A DNA stretch of 5,113 nt from Candidatus Pullichristensenella stercoripullorum (GCA_018712885.1 DVGE01000205.1:1-5113), one strand, 5' to 3'; positions 1 through 5,113 are shown, counted from the first letter of the stretch. The notes: generated by a model not told the origin, from the letters alone. Numbers and translations: made by a program.

Positions 1-1
1 C

Positions 2-412
2 TATGAAAAGAGCGGCAAGGACGCCCTCAAGGGCGGCTACGTCCTCTCCGACTGCGAAGGCACGCCCGACGTGCTGCTCATGGCCAGCGGCTCCGAAGTG
101 GAGCAGTGCATGGGCGCGCAGGAGCTGCTCAAGGCCGAAGGCGTCAAGGCGCGCGTGATCTCCATGCCGTCCTTTGAACTGTTCGAGGCCCAGTCCGACG
201 AGTACAAGGAGAGCGTCATGCCCTCGAACGTGCGCGCGCGCGTGGCTGTCGAGGCTGCCGCTACCTTCGGTTGGCACAAGTACGTGGGTCTGGACGGCGC
301 GGTGATCGGCCTGGACCGCTTCGGCGCTTCCGCCCCCTACAAGCTCCTCTTCCAGGAGTTCGGCTTCACCGCCGAGAACGTGGCCGCGACCGCCAAGAAG
401 GTCATCGGCTAA
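2..412 (+). CDS. tkt: Transketolase, C-terminal part (5' end outside window)
   Basis: This is the last 136 residues of a transketolase, the thiamine-diphosphate enzyme that moves two-carbon ketol units between sugar phosphates in the non-oxidative pentose phosphate pathway in the cytoplasm. The reading frame is open from the first bases of the window to a TAA stop, so the gene begins upstream. Visible family signatures are GGYVLSDCEG (fragment residues 11-20), ASGSEVE (28-34), GVKARVISMPS (47-57), VRARVAVEA (77-85), KYVGLDGAVIG (93-103) and FGASAP (107-112). These match the order and spacing of the C-terminal domain of bacterial transketolases such as E. coli TktA, as I recall them. The catalytic thiamine-binding domains are not in the window. 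A GTG or ATG inside this frame (71 or 80) is not the real start, because the family motifs continue upstream of it. A strong terminator follows 26 bases after the stop, so this gene ends its transcript. Confidence 0.93.
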   Translation, partial: YEKSGKDALKGGYVLSDCEGTPDVLLMASGSEVEQCMGAQELLKAEGVKARVISMPSFELFEAQSDEYKESVMPSNVRARVAVEAAATFGWHKYVGLDGAVIGLDRFGASAPYKLLFQEFGFTAENVAATAKKVIG

Positions 413-438
413 GGTACGCTCCGGCACATCGGCGCTGG

Positions 439-473
439 AACGCTCCCCCTGCAACGCGCAGGGGGAGCGTTTT
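439..473 (+). terminator. Intrinsic terminator after transketolase
   Basis: A perfect 14-bp stem (439-452 with 458-471) closes over a five-base loop, AACGC, and runs into a stretch of four T (470-473). The stem core is CGCTCCCCCTGC, so it is very stable. It lies 26 bases after the transketolase stop and 38 bases before the next start codon, which separates the two genes transcriptionally. The T tract is short, but the stem strength makes this a convincing rho-independent terminator. Confidence 0.88.
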
Positions 474-496
474 GCGGCGCGGTATAAAGACGACAA

Positions 497-503
497 GAGG
501 GGG
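497..503 (+). promoter_or_regulatory. Ribosome binding site for the lipoprotein GTG start
   Basis: GAGGGGG lies eight bases before the GTG at 512. It supports this uncommon start codon, which is also the point where a lysine-led signal peptide begins. Confidence 0.7.
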
Positions 504-511
504 AAACGACT

Positions 512-2227
512 GTGAAAAAGGGACTGCTCCTGCTTCTCATCCTCGCCGTGGCGCTCACGCTGACCGCCTGCGGCTGCAAACACGAAAACACCGAAGTCCA
601 GGGCGTGGTGGAAGCCACCTGTACGCAGGAGGGCTACACCGGCAATACCGTCTGTGTGGACTGCGATGAAGTGGTCAAGGAAGGCGAAGCCATTCCCATG
701 CTGGCCCACACCGAAACGGTAGAGGGCGCATTGGAGGCCACCTGCACGCTCGACGGCTACACCGGCGACACCGTTTGCTCCGTGTGCGGCGCGGTGCTTT
801 CCGAGGGCGAGATCGTCCCCGCCACCGGCCACGGCGAGACGGAGCTGGTGAATGACCGCGAGCCGACCTGCGAGCGCGAGGGCTACACCGGCGACGAGCT
901 TTGCACGCTCTGCAACACCTACGTCAGCGTCGGCGAGCCCATCGAAAAGCTGCCCCACACGCCCGGCGAGCCGCAAAACGCGGTGGAAGCCACCTGCACG
1001 CAGGAGGGCTACACCGGCAATATCTACTGCGCTGTGTGCGGCGAATGGCTGGAAAATGGCGAGGACATCCCCCGCGTCCCCCACACGCTGGAAAACGTGA
1101 CCGGCGCGCGCGAGGCCTCCTGCACCCGCGAGGGCTACACCGGCACGGGCACCTGCTCCGTCTGCGGCGAAGTGGTGGAGGGCGAGACCAGTCCCCGCCT
1201 TGAGCACACGATGGTGGACGGCGTCTGTTCCGTGTGCGGCTGGGAGGAGCCCGGCCTCTACGTGGACGGCGAACTGGAAATGGCCTGGGACGAGCTGGCC
1301 GCGGGCGGATACATTGAGCTTGGCGACGACGGCGCGACCCTCAAGGGCGTCCACGAGGGGCTGTACGGCCGCCTGGTGGTCAGCGAGGCCGTCACCGCCT
1401 ATGGCAACGTCGCCTTCAACGGTTCGCAGCTCGAAGAGATCTGGTCGCCCTGCACCGTTCCCGAGACCAACGGCGCGTTCGGCGGCGCGCGGGAACTGAA
1501 GACCGTGCGCTTCTTCGGCGATCTGCAGGAATTGAACTACGCCTGCTTCCGCAACTGTGAAAAGCTGGAAAGCGTCGTCATCCCCGACAGCGTGCGCACT
1601 ATCCCCGATCAGTGCTTCGCGGGCTGCGCGGCCCTCACCTCGGTGACGCTGCCCGCCAACTTGGAGATCATCGACACGGACGCCTTCTCCGGCACGGCGT
1701 CGCTTGCGCACCTCGACTTCCCCGAGACCCTCACCGAGATCGGCGGCGGCGCCTTCTCCGGCAGCGGCCTTGTCGAGGCAGTGCTGCCCGCGAGCGTGGA
1801 GGAGATCGGCATGAACGCCTTCAGAAACTGTCCGTCCCTTGTGCGCCTCGACCTTTCCCAGACGGCCGTCACCTCCATGTACGACCCCTGCGGCGACCTG
1901 CCCGCGCTGACGGAGCTGCTTCTGCCCCACGGCCTTGAATCCGGCGACGGCGTGCTGCCCTATGTCGCGCAGGTGGAGGCGCTGACCATCCCCGAGGGCG
2001 TGACCGAGTTCTCCATCGGCGGCAATGCCTCCTTCTACCCCAACGAGGCGCTCAAGAGCGTCGTCTGGCCGGTGAGCCTGAAGGACGCCTCGGGCTTCGA
2101 CGCGGCCGTGGCGCTTGAGACCATCTACTACCGCGGCAGCGAACTGGAGTGGAGCCTCATCGACTTCGGCTCTCTGGCCGAGCGCTTCGCGGGCGTCAAC
2201 GTGGTCTTTGACTACGAGGGCGAATAA
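512..2227 (+). CDS. Predicted surface lipoprotein with Cys/His tandem repeats and BspA-type leucine-rich repeats
   Basis: A 571-residue protein predicted to be exported and anchored by lipid on the outer face of the membrane. Residues 1-20 are a lipoprotein signal peptide: KK, a run of leucines, then the lipobox LTAC with Cys20 as the acylated residue. Residues 24-242 hold five complete repeats of 41-42 residues with invariant spacing H-x12-C-x10-C-x2-C, each ending at the His that opens the next, plus a sixth shortened unit (H232, C239, C242). Residues 243-306 are a linker with no family I recognise. From about 307 to the end are about eleven leucine-rich repeats of mostly 22-23 residues with the pattern L-x-x-[VIL]-x-[ILF]-P, beginning at 307, 329, 352, 375, 398, 420, 443, 466, 488, 514 and 535, typical of BspA/TpLRR surface proteins. 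The last ones are degenerate. Such proteins often bind host or partner molecules, but the ligand here is unknown. Metal binding by the Cys/His repeats is inference. The gene has its own terminator and appears monocistronic. The start is GTG, supported by the ribosome binding site at 497-503 and by the signal peptide. Confidence 0.9.
   Translation: MKKGLLLLLILAVALTLTACGCKHENTEVQGVVEATCTQEGYTGNTVCVDCDEVVKEGEAIPMLAHTETVEGALEATCTLDGYTGDTVCSVCGAVLSEGEIVPATGHGETELVNDREPTCEREGYTGDELCTLCNTYVSVGEPIEKLPHTPGEPQNAVEATCTQEGYTGNIYCAVCGEWLENGEDIPRVPHTLENVTGAREASCTREGYTGTGTCSVCGEVVEGETSPRLEHTMVDGVCSVCGWEEPGLYVDGELEMAWDELAAGGYIELGDDGATLKGVHEGLYGRLVVSEAVTAYGNVAFNGSQLEEIWSPCTVPETNGAFGGARELKTVRFFGDLQELNYACFRNCEKLESVVIPDSVRTIPDQCFAGCAALTSVTLPANLEIIDTDAFSGTASLAHLDFPETLTEIGGGAFSGSGLVEAVLPASVEEIGMNAFRNCPSLVRLDLSQTAVTSMYDPCGDLPALTELLLPHGLESGDGVLPYVAQVEALTIPEGVTEFSIGGNASFYPNEALKSVVWPVSLKDASGFDAAVALETIYYRGSELEWSLIDFGSLAERFAGVNVVFDYEGE
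581..1237 (+). repeat. Five and a half tandem coding repeats, unit about 123-126 bp
   Basis: The DNA coding for the Cys/His repeats of the lipoprotein. The 12-mer GGCTACACCGGC recurs exactly in all five full units at 632, 755, 881, 1007 and 1133, that is at spacings of 123, 126, 126 and 126 bases. The encoded landmarks are Cys triplets at residues 37/48/51, 78/89/92, 120/131/134, 162/173/176 and 204/215/218, and His at 24, 66, 107, 149, 191 and 232. Units are otherwise diverged, except that units 1 and 4 are almost identical over 41 bases (607-647 and 982-1022, one difference). Confidence 0.92.
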
Positions 2228-2241
2228 CTTTCCATCTTTGC

Positions 2242-2270
2242 AGCCTCCGGCGCGCAGCCGGGGGCTTTTT
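2242..2270 (+). terminator. Intrinsic terminator after the lipoprotein gene
   Basis: A 10-bp stem (2242-2251 with 2257-2266, containing one G-T wobble) has the five-base loop GCGCA and ends in five T (2266-2270). It sits 14 bases after the lipoprotein stop codon, in the standard position and form of a rho-independent terminator. Confidence 0.87.
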
Positions 2271-2294
2271 GCCAACAAAATTCGTCCTGCCCTC

Positions 2295-2323
2295 TGTTCA
2301 TTCCTCCCGCTTTGTGCTATACT
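2295..2323 (+). promoter_or_regulatory. Candidate promoter for cardiolipin synthase
   Basis: TATACT at 2318-2323 is a five-of-six match to the -10 box and is preceded by TG one base upstream (2315-2316), making an extended -10. At a 17-base spacing the -35 position is TGTTCA (2295-2300), only a half match, which an extended -10 can tolerate. Transcription would begin near 2330, giving a very short leader that starts at about the ribosome binding site. The position between a terminator and a gene start supports it. Confidence 0.6.
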
Positions 2324-2336
2324 GCCTTGCGGGAGG
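2303..2336 (+). promoter_or_regulatory. Perfect 8-bp inverted repeat flanking the -10 box and including the cls ribosome binding site
   Basis: CCTCCCGC (2303-2310) is the exact reverse complement of GCGGGAGG (2329-2336). The right arm contains the ribosome binding site GGGAGG (2331-2336), six bases before the ATG at 2343, and the extended -10 box lies in the 18 bases between the arms. If transcripts read through from upstream, the left arm could pair with and hide the ribosome binding site, whereas transcripts begun at the local promoter would lack the left arm. It could also be an operator, or chance in GC-rich DNA. The sequence match is certain; the function is inference. Confidence 0.45.
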
Positions 2337-2342
2337 TTTTCT

Positions 2343-3875
2343 ATGAACAAAAAACGTCTGCGGGGCGTGCTCAGCCATCGGCTGTTCATCATCCTGCTTC
2401 TGCTTTTGCAGATCGCTTTTTTCGGGTATCTGGTGCTCAGCGGCAGCGAATCGTCCTGGCTGGTATCGCTGGTGTTCTCGCTGTTGAGCATGCTGGTGGC
2501 CATCCATGTGGTCAGCAAGCATGAAAAGCCCGGCTACAAGCTCACCTGGGTGTTCACCATCCTCACCCTGCCCATCTTCGGCGGCGCGTTTTACCTGATG
2601 ATGCAGCTCCAGCCAAGCGTGCACCGCTTCCGCAAGCAGGTGGAGAGCTCGCAGGCGGCGCTTACCCGCCGTCTGCCCCGCCACGAGGGGGCGCTCAAAG
2701 AGGCCGAGGCGCAGGGGCCGTGCGCCGCGCGCCTGGCGCGCTATCTGGAAAACGGCGTGGGCTTTCCCGTCTACCCGGCCGCGCGCGTGGAGTACTTCCC
2801 CAGCGGCGAGGCGTTCTTCGAGGCGCTTCTGCGCGAGCTGCCCAAGGCCAGGCGCTACATCTTCGTGGAGTTCTTCATCCTGCAGGAAGGCGAGATGTGG
2901 GGCGAGGTTTTAAAGATCCTCGAACAGAAGGCGCGCGAGGGCGTGGAAGTGCGCGTGCTCTACGACGACTTCGGCTGCTTTGTGAAATTGCCGCGCGACT
3001 ACTGCGCCGAGGTGCGCGCCAAGGGCATACAGTGCGAGGTGTTCAGCCCCTTCCGCCCGGCGCTGACCATTTTGCAGAACAACCGCGACCACCGCAAGAT
3101 CGTCTCCATCGACGGCGTGACCGCCTTCACCGGCGGCGCCAACCTCGCCGACGAATACATCAACCGCGTAAACCGCTTCGGCATCTGGCGCGACGCCGCC
3201 ATCATGGTGGAAGGCGAATCGGCCTGGGCGCTGACCTTGATGTTCTTGCAGATGTGGGGCCTGGCCACGCGCCGGCTGCCCCTCTACGAGCGCTTCACGC
3301 CCGAGCAGATGCCCGCGCCCATTCCCGGCAACGGCTATGTGCAGCCCTACTGCGACAGCCCGCTGGACATTGAGAACGTGGCCGAGCGCGTCTATATGCA
3401 GATCATCACCGGAGCGCGCAAGTACGTCTACATCTCCACGCCCTATCTCATCGTCGACGACCTGATGCTCTCGGCGCTGACGCTGGCGGCCAAGAGCGGC
3501 GTGGACGTGCGCATACTCACCCCGGAGAACTGGGACAAGCGCCTGGTACACATGACCACGCGCTCGTACTACCGCGAACTGATCGACGGCGGGGTGAAGA
3601 TCTACGAGTTTACCGGCGGCTTCAACCACGCCAAGACATTCGTCTGCGACGATACCGTGGCCACCGTGGGCACGGTGAACATGGACTACCGCAGCCTCTA
3701 TCTGCACTTTGAATGCGGCGTGTGCGTTTACGGCGGCGAGACGGTGTTGGACGTCAAGCGCGATTTCCTGGAAACCATCGCCCGTTGCCGCCAGATTACG
3801 CCCAAAGACTGCGAGGCGCGCTGGCCGCGCCGCATGGCGCGCGAGGTGTTGCGCATCTTCGCGCCGCTGATGTAG
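2343..3875 (+). CDS. cls: Cardiolipin synthase (phospholipase D family)
   Basis: A 510-residue membrane enzyme that joins two phosphatidylglycerol molecules to give cardiolipin and glycerol. The basic N-terminus (MNKKRLRG) is followed by hydrophobic segments at about 14-33 and 39-57 and a third at about 68-88 (including LTLPIFGGAFYLMM), as in Firmicute Cls proteins. Two phospholipase D catalytic motifs HxKx4D are intact: H250, K252, D257, followed by GGANLADEY (264-272); and H429, K431, D436, followed by GTVNMDYRS (443-451). The length is close to the usual 480-515 residues. The ATG at 2343 is chosen because GGGAGG lies six bases upstream and the protein then begins at the expected membrane segment. 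The same frame stays open back to 2115, but that part overlaps the previous gene and its terminator and is not coding. The gene appears to be transcribed alone from the promoter at 2295-2323. No sign of damage. Confidence 0.95.
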   Translation: MNKKRLRGVLSHRLFIILLLLLQIAFFGYLVLSGSESSWLVSLVFSLLSMLVAIHVVSKHEKPGYKLTWVFTILTLPIFGGAFYLMMQLQPSVHRFRKQVESSQAALTRRLPRHEGALKEAEAQGPCAARLARYLENGVGFPVYPAARVEYFPSGEAFFEALLRELPKARRYIFVEFFILQEGEMWGEVLKILEQKAREGVEVRVLYDDFGCFVKLPRDYCAEVRAKGIQCEVFSPFRPALTILQNNRDHRKIVSIDGVTAFTGGANLADEYINRVNRFGIWRDAAIMVEGESAWALTLMFLQMWGLATRRLPLYERFTPEQMPAPIPGNGYVQPYCDSPLDIENVAERVYMQIITGARKYVYISTPYLIVDDLMLSALTLAAKSGVDVRILTPENWDKRLVHMTTRSYYRELIDGGVKIYEFTGGFNHAKTFVCDDTVATVGTVNMDYRSLYLHFECGVCVYGGETVLDVKRDFLETIARCRQITPKDCEARWPRRMAREVLRIFAPLM

Positions 3876-3879
3876 GGCC

Positions 3880-3894
3880 GCCCGTCCGGCGGGC
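3880..3894 (+). other. Short hairpin just after cls, weak
   Basis: GCCCG and CGGGC pair over a five-base loop (TCCGG), starting five bases after the cls stop. There is no T run after it (AAACCTT follows), so it is not a convincing terminator. It may only help protect the 3' end or be incidental. Confidence 0.3.
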
Positions 3895-3927
3895 AAACCT
3901 TCAATCCTCCGCTCTGTGACAGACGAA

Positions 3928-3956
3928 GGCCGGGGACGGCGCTTGCGTCCCCGGCC
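3928..3956. repeat. Left GC-rich hairpin of the intergenic element
   Basis: A perfect 11-bp stem, GGCCGGGGACG (3928-3938) with CGTCCCCGGCC (3946-3956), has a seven-base loop GCGCTTG. Read on the + strand it is followed by CAGAATG with no T run. Read on the - strand it is followed by TTCGTCT, a poor T-rich stretch. It is the inverted partner of the hairpin at 4155-4185. Confidence 0.85.
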
Positions 3957-4001
3957 CAGAATGTTGACAAAGTCAATAGAATGCCAGAGGGATGCAAAAG
4001 C

Positions 4002-4028
4002 CTGCAAGACAAGGAAGCAAACTTGCAG
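4002..4028. repeat. Inner inverted repeat CTGCAAG / CTTGCAG
   Basis: A perfect 7-bp inverted repeat (4002-4008 and 4022-4028) with 13 bases between. Related words recur nearby, such as the palindrome CTGCAAGTGCAG at 4063-4074 and GGAAGCAAA at 4013 and 4083. This suggests the interior grew by small duplications and inversions. No function can be assigned. Confidence 0.5.
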
Positions 4029-4086
4029 ACAAGGGAGCTTACATGGGGTAAGTGACCGCAGGCTGCAAGTGCAGCTGACGCAGGAA

Positions 4087-4130
4087 GCAAAAATTGCCTC
4101 TGATTTCTCTTTGTTCAGGGCAATTTTTGC
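4087..4130. terminator. Central stem with A5/T5 flanks, possible bidirectional terminator
   Basis: A perfect 12-bp stem, GCAAAAATTGCC (4087-4098) with GGCAATTTTTGC (4119-4130), has a 20-base loop. The order A5-TTGCC-loop-GGCAA-T5 reads the same on both strands, which is the form of bidirectional intrinsic terminators between converging genes, and the flanking genes do converge. The loop is long, the GC core is only three pairs, and the T run ends in GC, so termination is plausible rather than shown. It may be simply the core of the surrounding repeat element. Confidence 0.4.
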
Positions 4131-4154
4131 GTTTGCAGGCTTTGTCAGCGCTCT

Positions 4155-4190
4155 GGGCCGGGGACGCATACGCCGTCCCCGGCCCTTTAT
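4155..4190 (+). terminator. Right GC-rich hairpin of the intergenic element, terminator-like on the + strand
   Basis: A perfect 12-bp stem, GGGCCGGGGACG (4155-4166) with CGTCCCCGGCCC (4174-4185), has a seven-base loop CATACGC and is followed by TTTAT. It would stop + strand transcripts coming from cls just before they run antisense into the HAD gene. It ends seven bases beyond the HAD stop codon. On the - strand no T run follows it, so it is not a proper terminator for the HAD operon. It is also the right end of the inverted-repeat element. Confidence 0.5.
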
Positions 4191-4192
4191 AT

Positions 4193-4879
4193 TCAGGAAG
4201 CGCCGCCCTGCCCGGCATCGTTTCCCTCCAAGAGTTCCTCAAAGCTGTAAATCACCCGCTCGGCCAGCTTTGCCGCGTCGCCGTGGCGGTGGGCGGAGGC
4301 CTCGTCGTAGACCAGCACGGCGCGCATGCCGGCTTTCCTGGCCCCGGCCACGCCCTCGTATACGTCCTCAAACACCACGCAGTCCGCGCTCTTTACGCCC
4401 AGACGTTCCGCCGCCAGCGCAAATACCTTGCCAGACAGCTTGCCGCGCCCGCCCGCGTCCTCCACCGAAAGGGTGACTTCAAACAGCTCCTCGATGCCAC
4501 GGTGCTTGAGACATGGCCCAAACAACCCCGGCGGCATGGCCGTGGCCACCGCCAGACGCACGCCCCGCGCCTTCAACTGGCGCAGGTATGCCTCCGCGCC
4601 GGGCTTCAGGCACACGTTTTCGCGGTATTCGCGCTCGGCCATGCGCGTCCAGATGGCGACAATCTCCTCCCACGGCTCCGCCAGGCCATAGCGTTTTTTG
4701 GTGTATAGCGCGCTTTCGCGGTAGCTCATGCCGGCAATGGCACGGGCGTAGTCCGCGTCCAGGGTCAGGCCGCGCTCGGCAAAAAACAGCTCGTCTACGC
4801 GGCGCCAGACGTACATGCTGTCCAGAAGCGTGCCGTCCAGGTCAAAGATTGCGGCGCGAAAGTCCTTGAGCGCGCTCAT
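4193..4879 (-). CDS. HAD-superfamily hydrolase, beta-phosphoglucomutase/phosphatase-like
   Basis: A 228-residue cytoplasmic HAD enzyme, expected to act on a small phosphorylated metabolite. The four family motifs are in order: motif I DLDGT with nucleophile Asp13 and acid/base Asp15; motif II Thr113 in AVATAMP; motif III Lys147 in GKLSGKVF; motif IV Glu171-Asp172 in VVFEDVYEGVAGARKAGM. A helical cap domain lies between motif I and motif II (about residues 20-90). This layout fits subfamily IA, which includes beta-phosphoglucomutase and many sugar-phosphate phosphatases. Motif III differs from the usual GKPxPD: the Lys is kept but Pro and Asp are replaced, so a specific substrate cannot be named. 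The ATG at 4879 has AGGAG eight bases upstream (4888-4892) and overlaps the stop of the esterase gene by ATGA, so the two are probably translationally coupled. The gene converges on cls. Confidence 0.9.
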   Translation of the reverse strand: MSALKDFRAAIFDLDGTLLDSMYVWRRVDELFFAERGLTLDADYARAIAGMSYRESALYTKKRYGLAEPWEEIVAIWTRMAEREYRENVCLKPGAEAYLRQLKARGVRLAVATAMPPGLFGPCLKHRGIEELFEVTLSVEDAGGRGKLSGKVFALAAERLGVKSADCVVFEDVYEGVAGARKAGMRAVLVYDEASAHRHGDAAKLAERVIYSFEELLEGNDAGQGGAS

Positions 4880-5113
4880 GTCCTTCTCTCCTTTCGCCCG
4901 CGCAGCAGGAAATCGAGCATTTCCGGCACGCGCTCCGCCCAGAAATCCCAGTTGTGGCGGCCGGGATATTCGTGGTATTCATATTGGAAGGGATTGCCGG
5001 GGAGGCTCTCGAAAAACTCACGCGTCAGATGGGCGTTGCTCTTGAGCGCGTCCTGCGCGCCGCAGGTATGCCACACGCGCGGGCAGGGGCCGTCTTTCGC
5101 CAGCGCTCGGGCG
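4876..5113 (-). CDS. Putative esterase (alpha/beta hydrolase, esterase D/tributyrin esterase-like), C-terminal part
   Basis: The final 78 residues of an alpha/beta hydrolase; the start and the nucleophile serine lie beyond the right edge of the window. The frame is open to the edge, so the GTG at 5076 is not taken as the start. The fragment reads PRVWHTCGAQD, with Asp at fragment residue 21 as the likely catalytic acid, and later YHEYPGRHNWDFW, with His at residue 53 as the likely catalytic histidine, then a C-terminal helix ending in basic residues. The pairing of CGxxD with a G-x-H-x-WDFW motif is typical of the esterase D / S-formylglutathione hydrolase-like family that includes tributyrin esterases. 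The substrate cannot be told from this part. It is the upstream gene of an operon with the HAD hydrolase, sharing the ATGA at 4876-4879. Confidence 0.85.
   Translation of the reverse strand, partial: ARALAKDGPCPRVWHTCGAQDALKSNAHLTREFFESLPGNPFQYEYHEYPGRHNWDFWAERVPEMLDFLLRGRKERRT
4881..4892 (-). promoter_or_regulatory. Ribosome binding site of the HAD gene, inside the end of the esterase gene
   Basis: On the - strand the bases AGGAGAGAAGGA precede the ATG at 4879. The AGGAG part is at the usual distance of eight bases. It lies within the last codons of the esterase gene, consistent with coupled translation across the ATGA overlap. Confidence 0.65.

Larger units (their letters stand above)
3928..4184. 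repeat. Intergenic palindromic element with 45-bp imperfect terminal inverted repeats (MITE- or REPIN-like)
   Basis: The gap between cls and the HAD gene holds no credible gene but is highly structured. Bases 3928-3972 match the reverse complement of 4140-4184 at 40 of 45 positions without gaps. Two of the five differences lie in the hairpin loop. An 11-bp inverted match follows further in (AAAGCCTGCAA at 3997-4007, with its complement at 4133-4143). Each end is itself a hairpin, and a third stem sits in the middle. The interior (3961-4140) has 86 G+C in 180 bases, below the surrounding genes, with repeated CTGCAAG/CTTGCAG words. No transposase and no obvious target-site duplication is visible. 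It could be a non-autonomous mobile element, an inverted pair of REP-like sequences, or a bidirectional terminator block. The symmetry is certain; the family is not known to me. Confidence 0.7.

Noticed and set aside
483..488. TATAAA as a -10 box for the lipoprotein gene
   Set aside because: It resembles a -10 box, but no acceptable -35 sequence lies 16-18 bases upstream, where the terminator stem of the previous gene is found. A start from it would fall right on the ribosome binding site. It remains possible but is not supported enough to list.
581..1237. CRISPR-like array, because of the regular 123-126 bp period
   Set aside because: The period is too long, the repeats are diverged, and they are in frame within a protein with conserved Cys and His; these are coding repeats.
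2115..2342. N-terminal extension of the cls frame by 76 codons
   Set aside because: The extension overlaps the end of the lipoprotein gene and passes through its terminator and the cls promoter. The ATG at 2343 has a good ribosome binding site and gives the expected membrane-segment start.
2910..4169. A long open frame of 419 codons on the - strand opposite cls
   Set aside because: It lies across an intact, clearly recognised cls gene and runs into the repeat element. Its product is rich in Arg, Ala, His and Val with no family motif. Long antisense frames are common opposite GC-rich genes.
3913..4200. Target-site duplication flanking the intergenic element
   Set aside because: The bases left of 3928 (GACAGACGAA) and right of 4185 (TTTATATTCA) share no direct repeat long enough to be convincing, so recent transposition cannot be argued from this copy.
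4039..4242. A 67-codon - strand frame spanning most of the right half of the intergenic element
   Set aside because: It begins inside the HAD gene in another frame and passes through the hairpins. No family match is recognised and no ribosome binding site is obvious, so it is taken as translation of repeat DNA.
3916..4476. A + strand open frame of 186 codons starting in the intergenic element
   Set aside because: It crosses the inverted-repeat element and then runs antisense to the HAD gene. The product is an Arg/Pro-rich low-complexity sequence and no ribosome binding site was seen. The similar strings LGRGRIRRPRP here and LGRGRKRRPRP on the opposite strand of the left end only reflect the inverted repeat.

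Overview
The window looks like chromosomal DNA from a GC-rich Firmicute, most likely a gut-type clostridium. This is inferred from three things. Genes start with ATG or GTG behind strong purine-rich ribosome binding sites. One lipoprotein carries the clostridial style of Cys/His tandem repeats joined to BspA-type leucine-rich repeats. The cardiolipin synthase has the N-terminal membrane segments usual in Firmicutes. No rRNA, tRNA, CRISPR array, transposase or phage gene is visible, and no species call is possible.

Layout on the + strand: the window opens inside the 3' end of a transketolase gene (2-412), closed by a strong intrinsic terminator (439-473). Next is a 571-residue predicted surface lipoprotein (512-2227) with five complete Cys/His repeats, a sixth partial one, and about eleven leucine-rich repeats. 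It is followed by a second terminator (2242-2270). A cardiolipin synthase gene (2343-3875) then has its own promoter candidate, and a perfect 8-bp inverted repeat flanks the -10 box and includes the ribosome binding site.

The 317 bases between cardiolipin synthase and the next gene (3876-4192) hold no convincing gene. They contain a symmetric structure of about 257 bp: two GC-rich hairpins at the ends form an inverted repeat matching at 40 of 45 positions, an 11-bp inverted match lies further in, and an AT-rich 12-bp stem lies in the centre. Its G+C content (86 of 180 bases in 3961-4140) is clearly below that of the genes. It is best read as a dispersed palindromic or MITE/REPIN-like repeat, possibly doubling as a transcription barrier between two converging genes.

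On the - strand, right to left, are the 3' end of a putative esterase gene (4876-5113, cut by the window edge) and a HAD-superfamily phosphatase/phosphomutase-like gene (4193-4879). They overlap by ATGA and so form an operon converging on cardiolipin synthase.

The genes do not form one pathway: sugar-phosphate metabolism, a surface protein, membrane lipid synthesis and a small hydrolase operon sit side by side. The parts most worth following up are the intergenic repeat and the repeat architecture of the lipoprotein. I see no convincing evidence of a new defence or mobile system.
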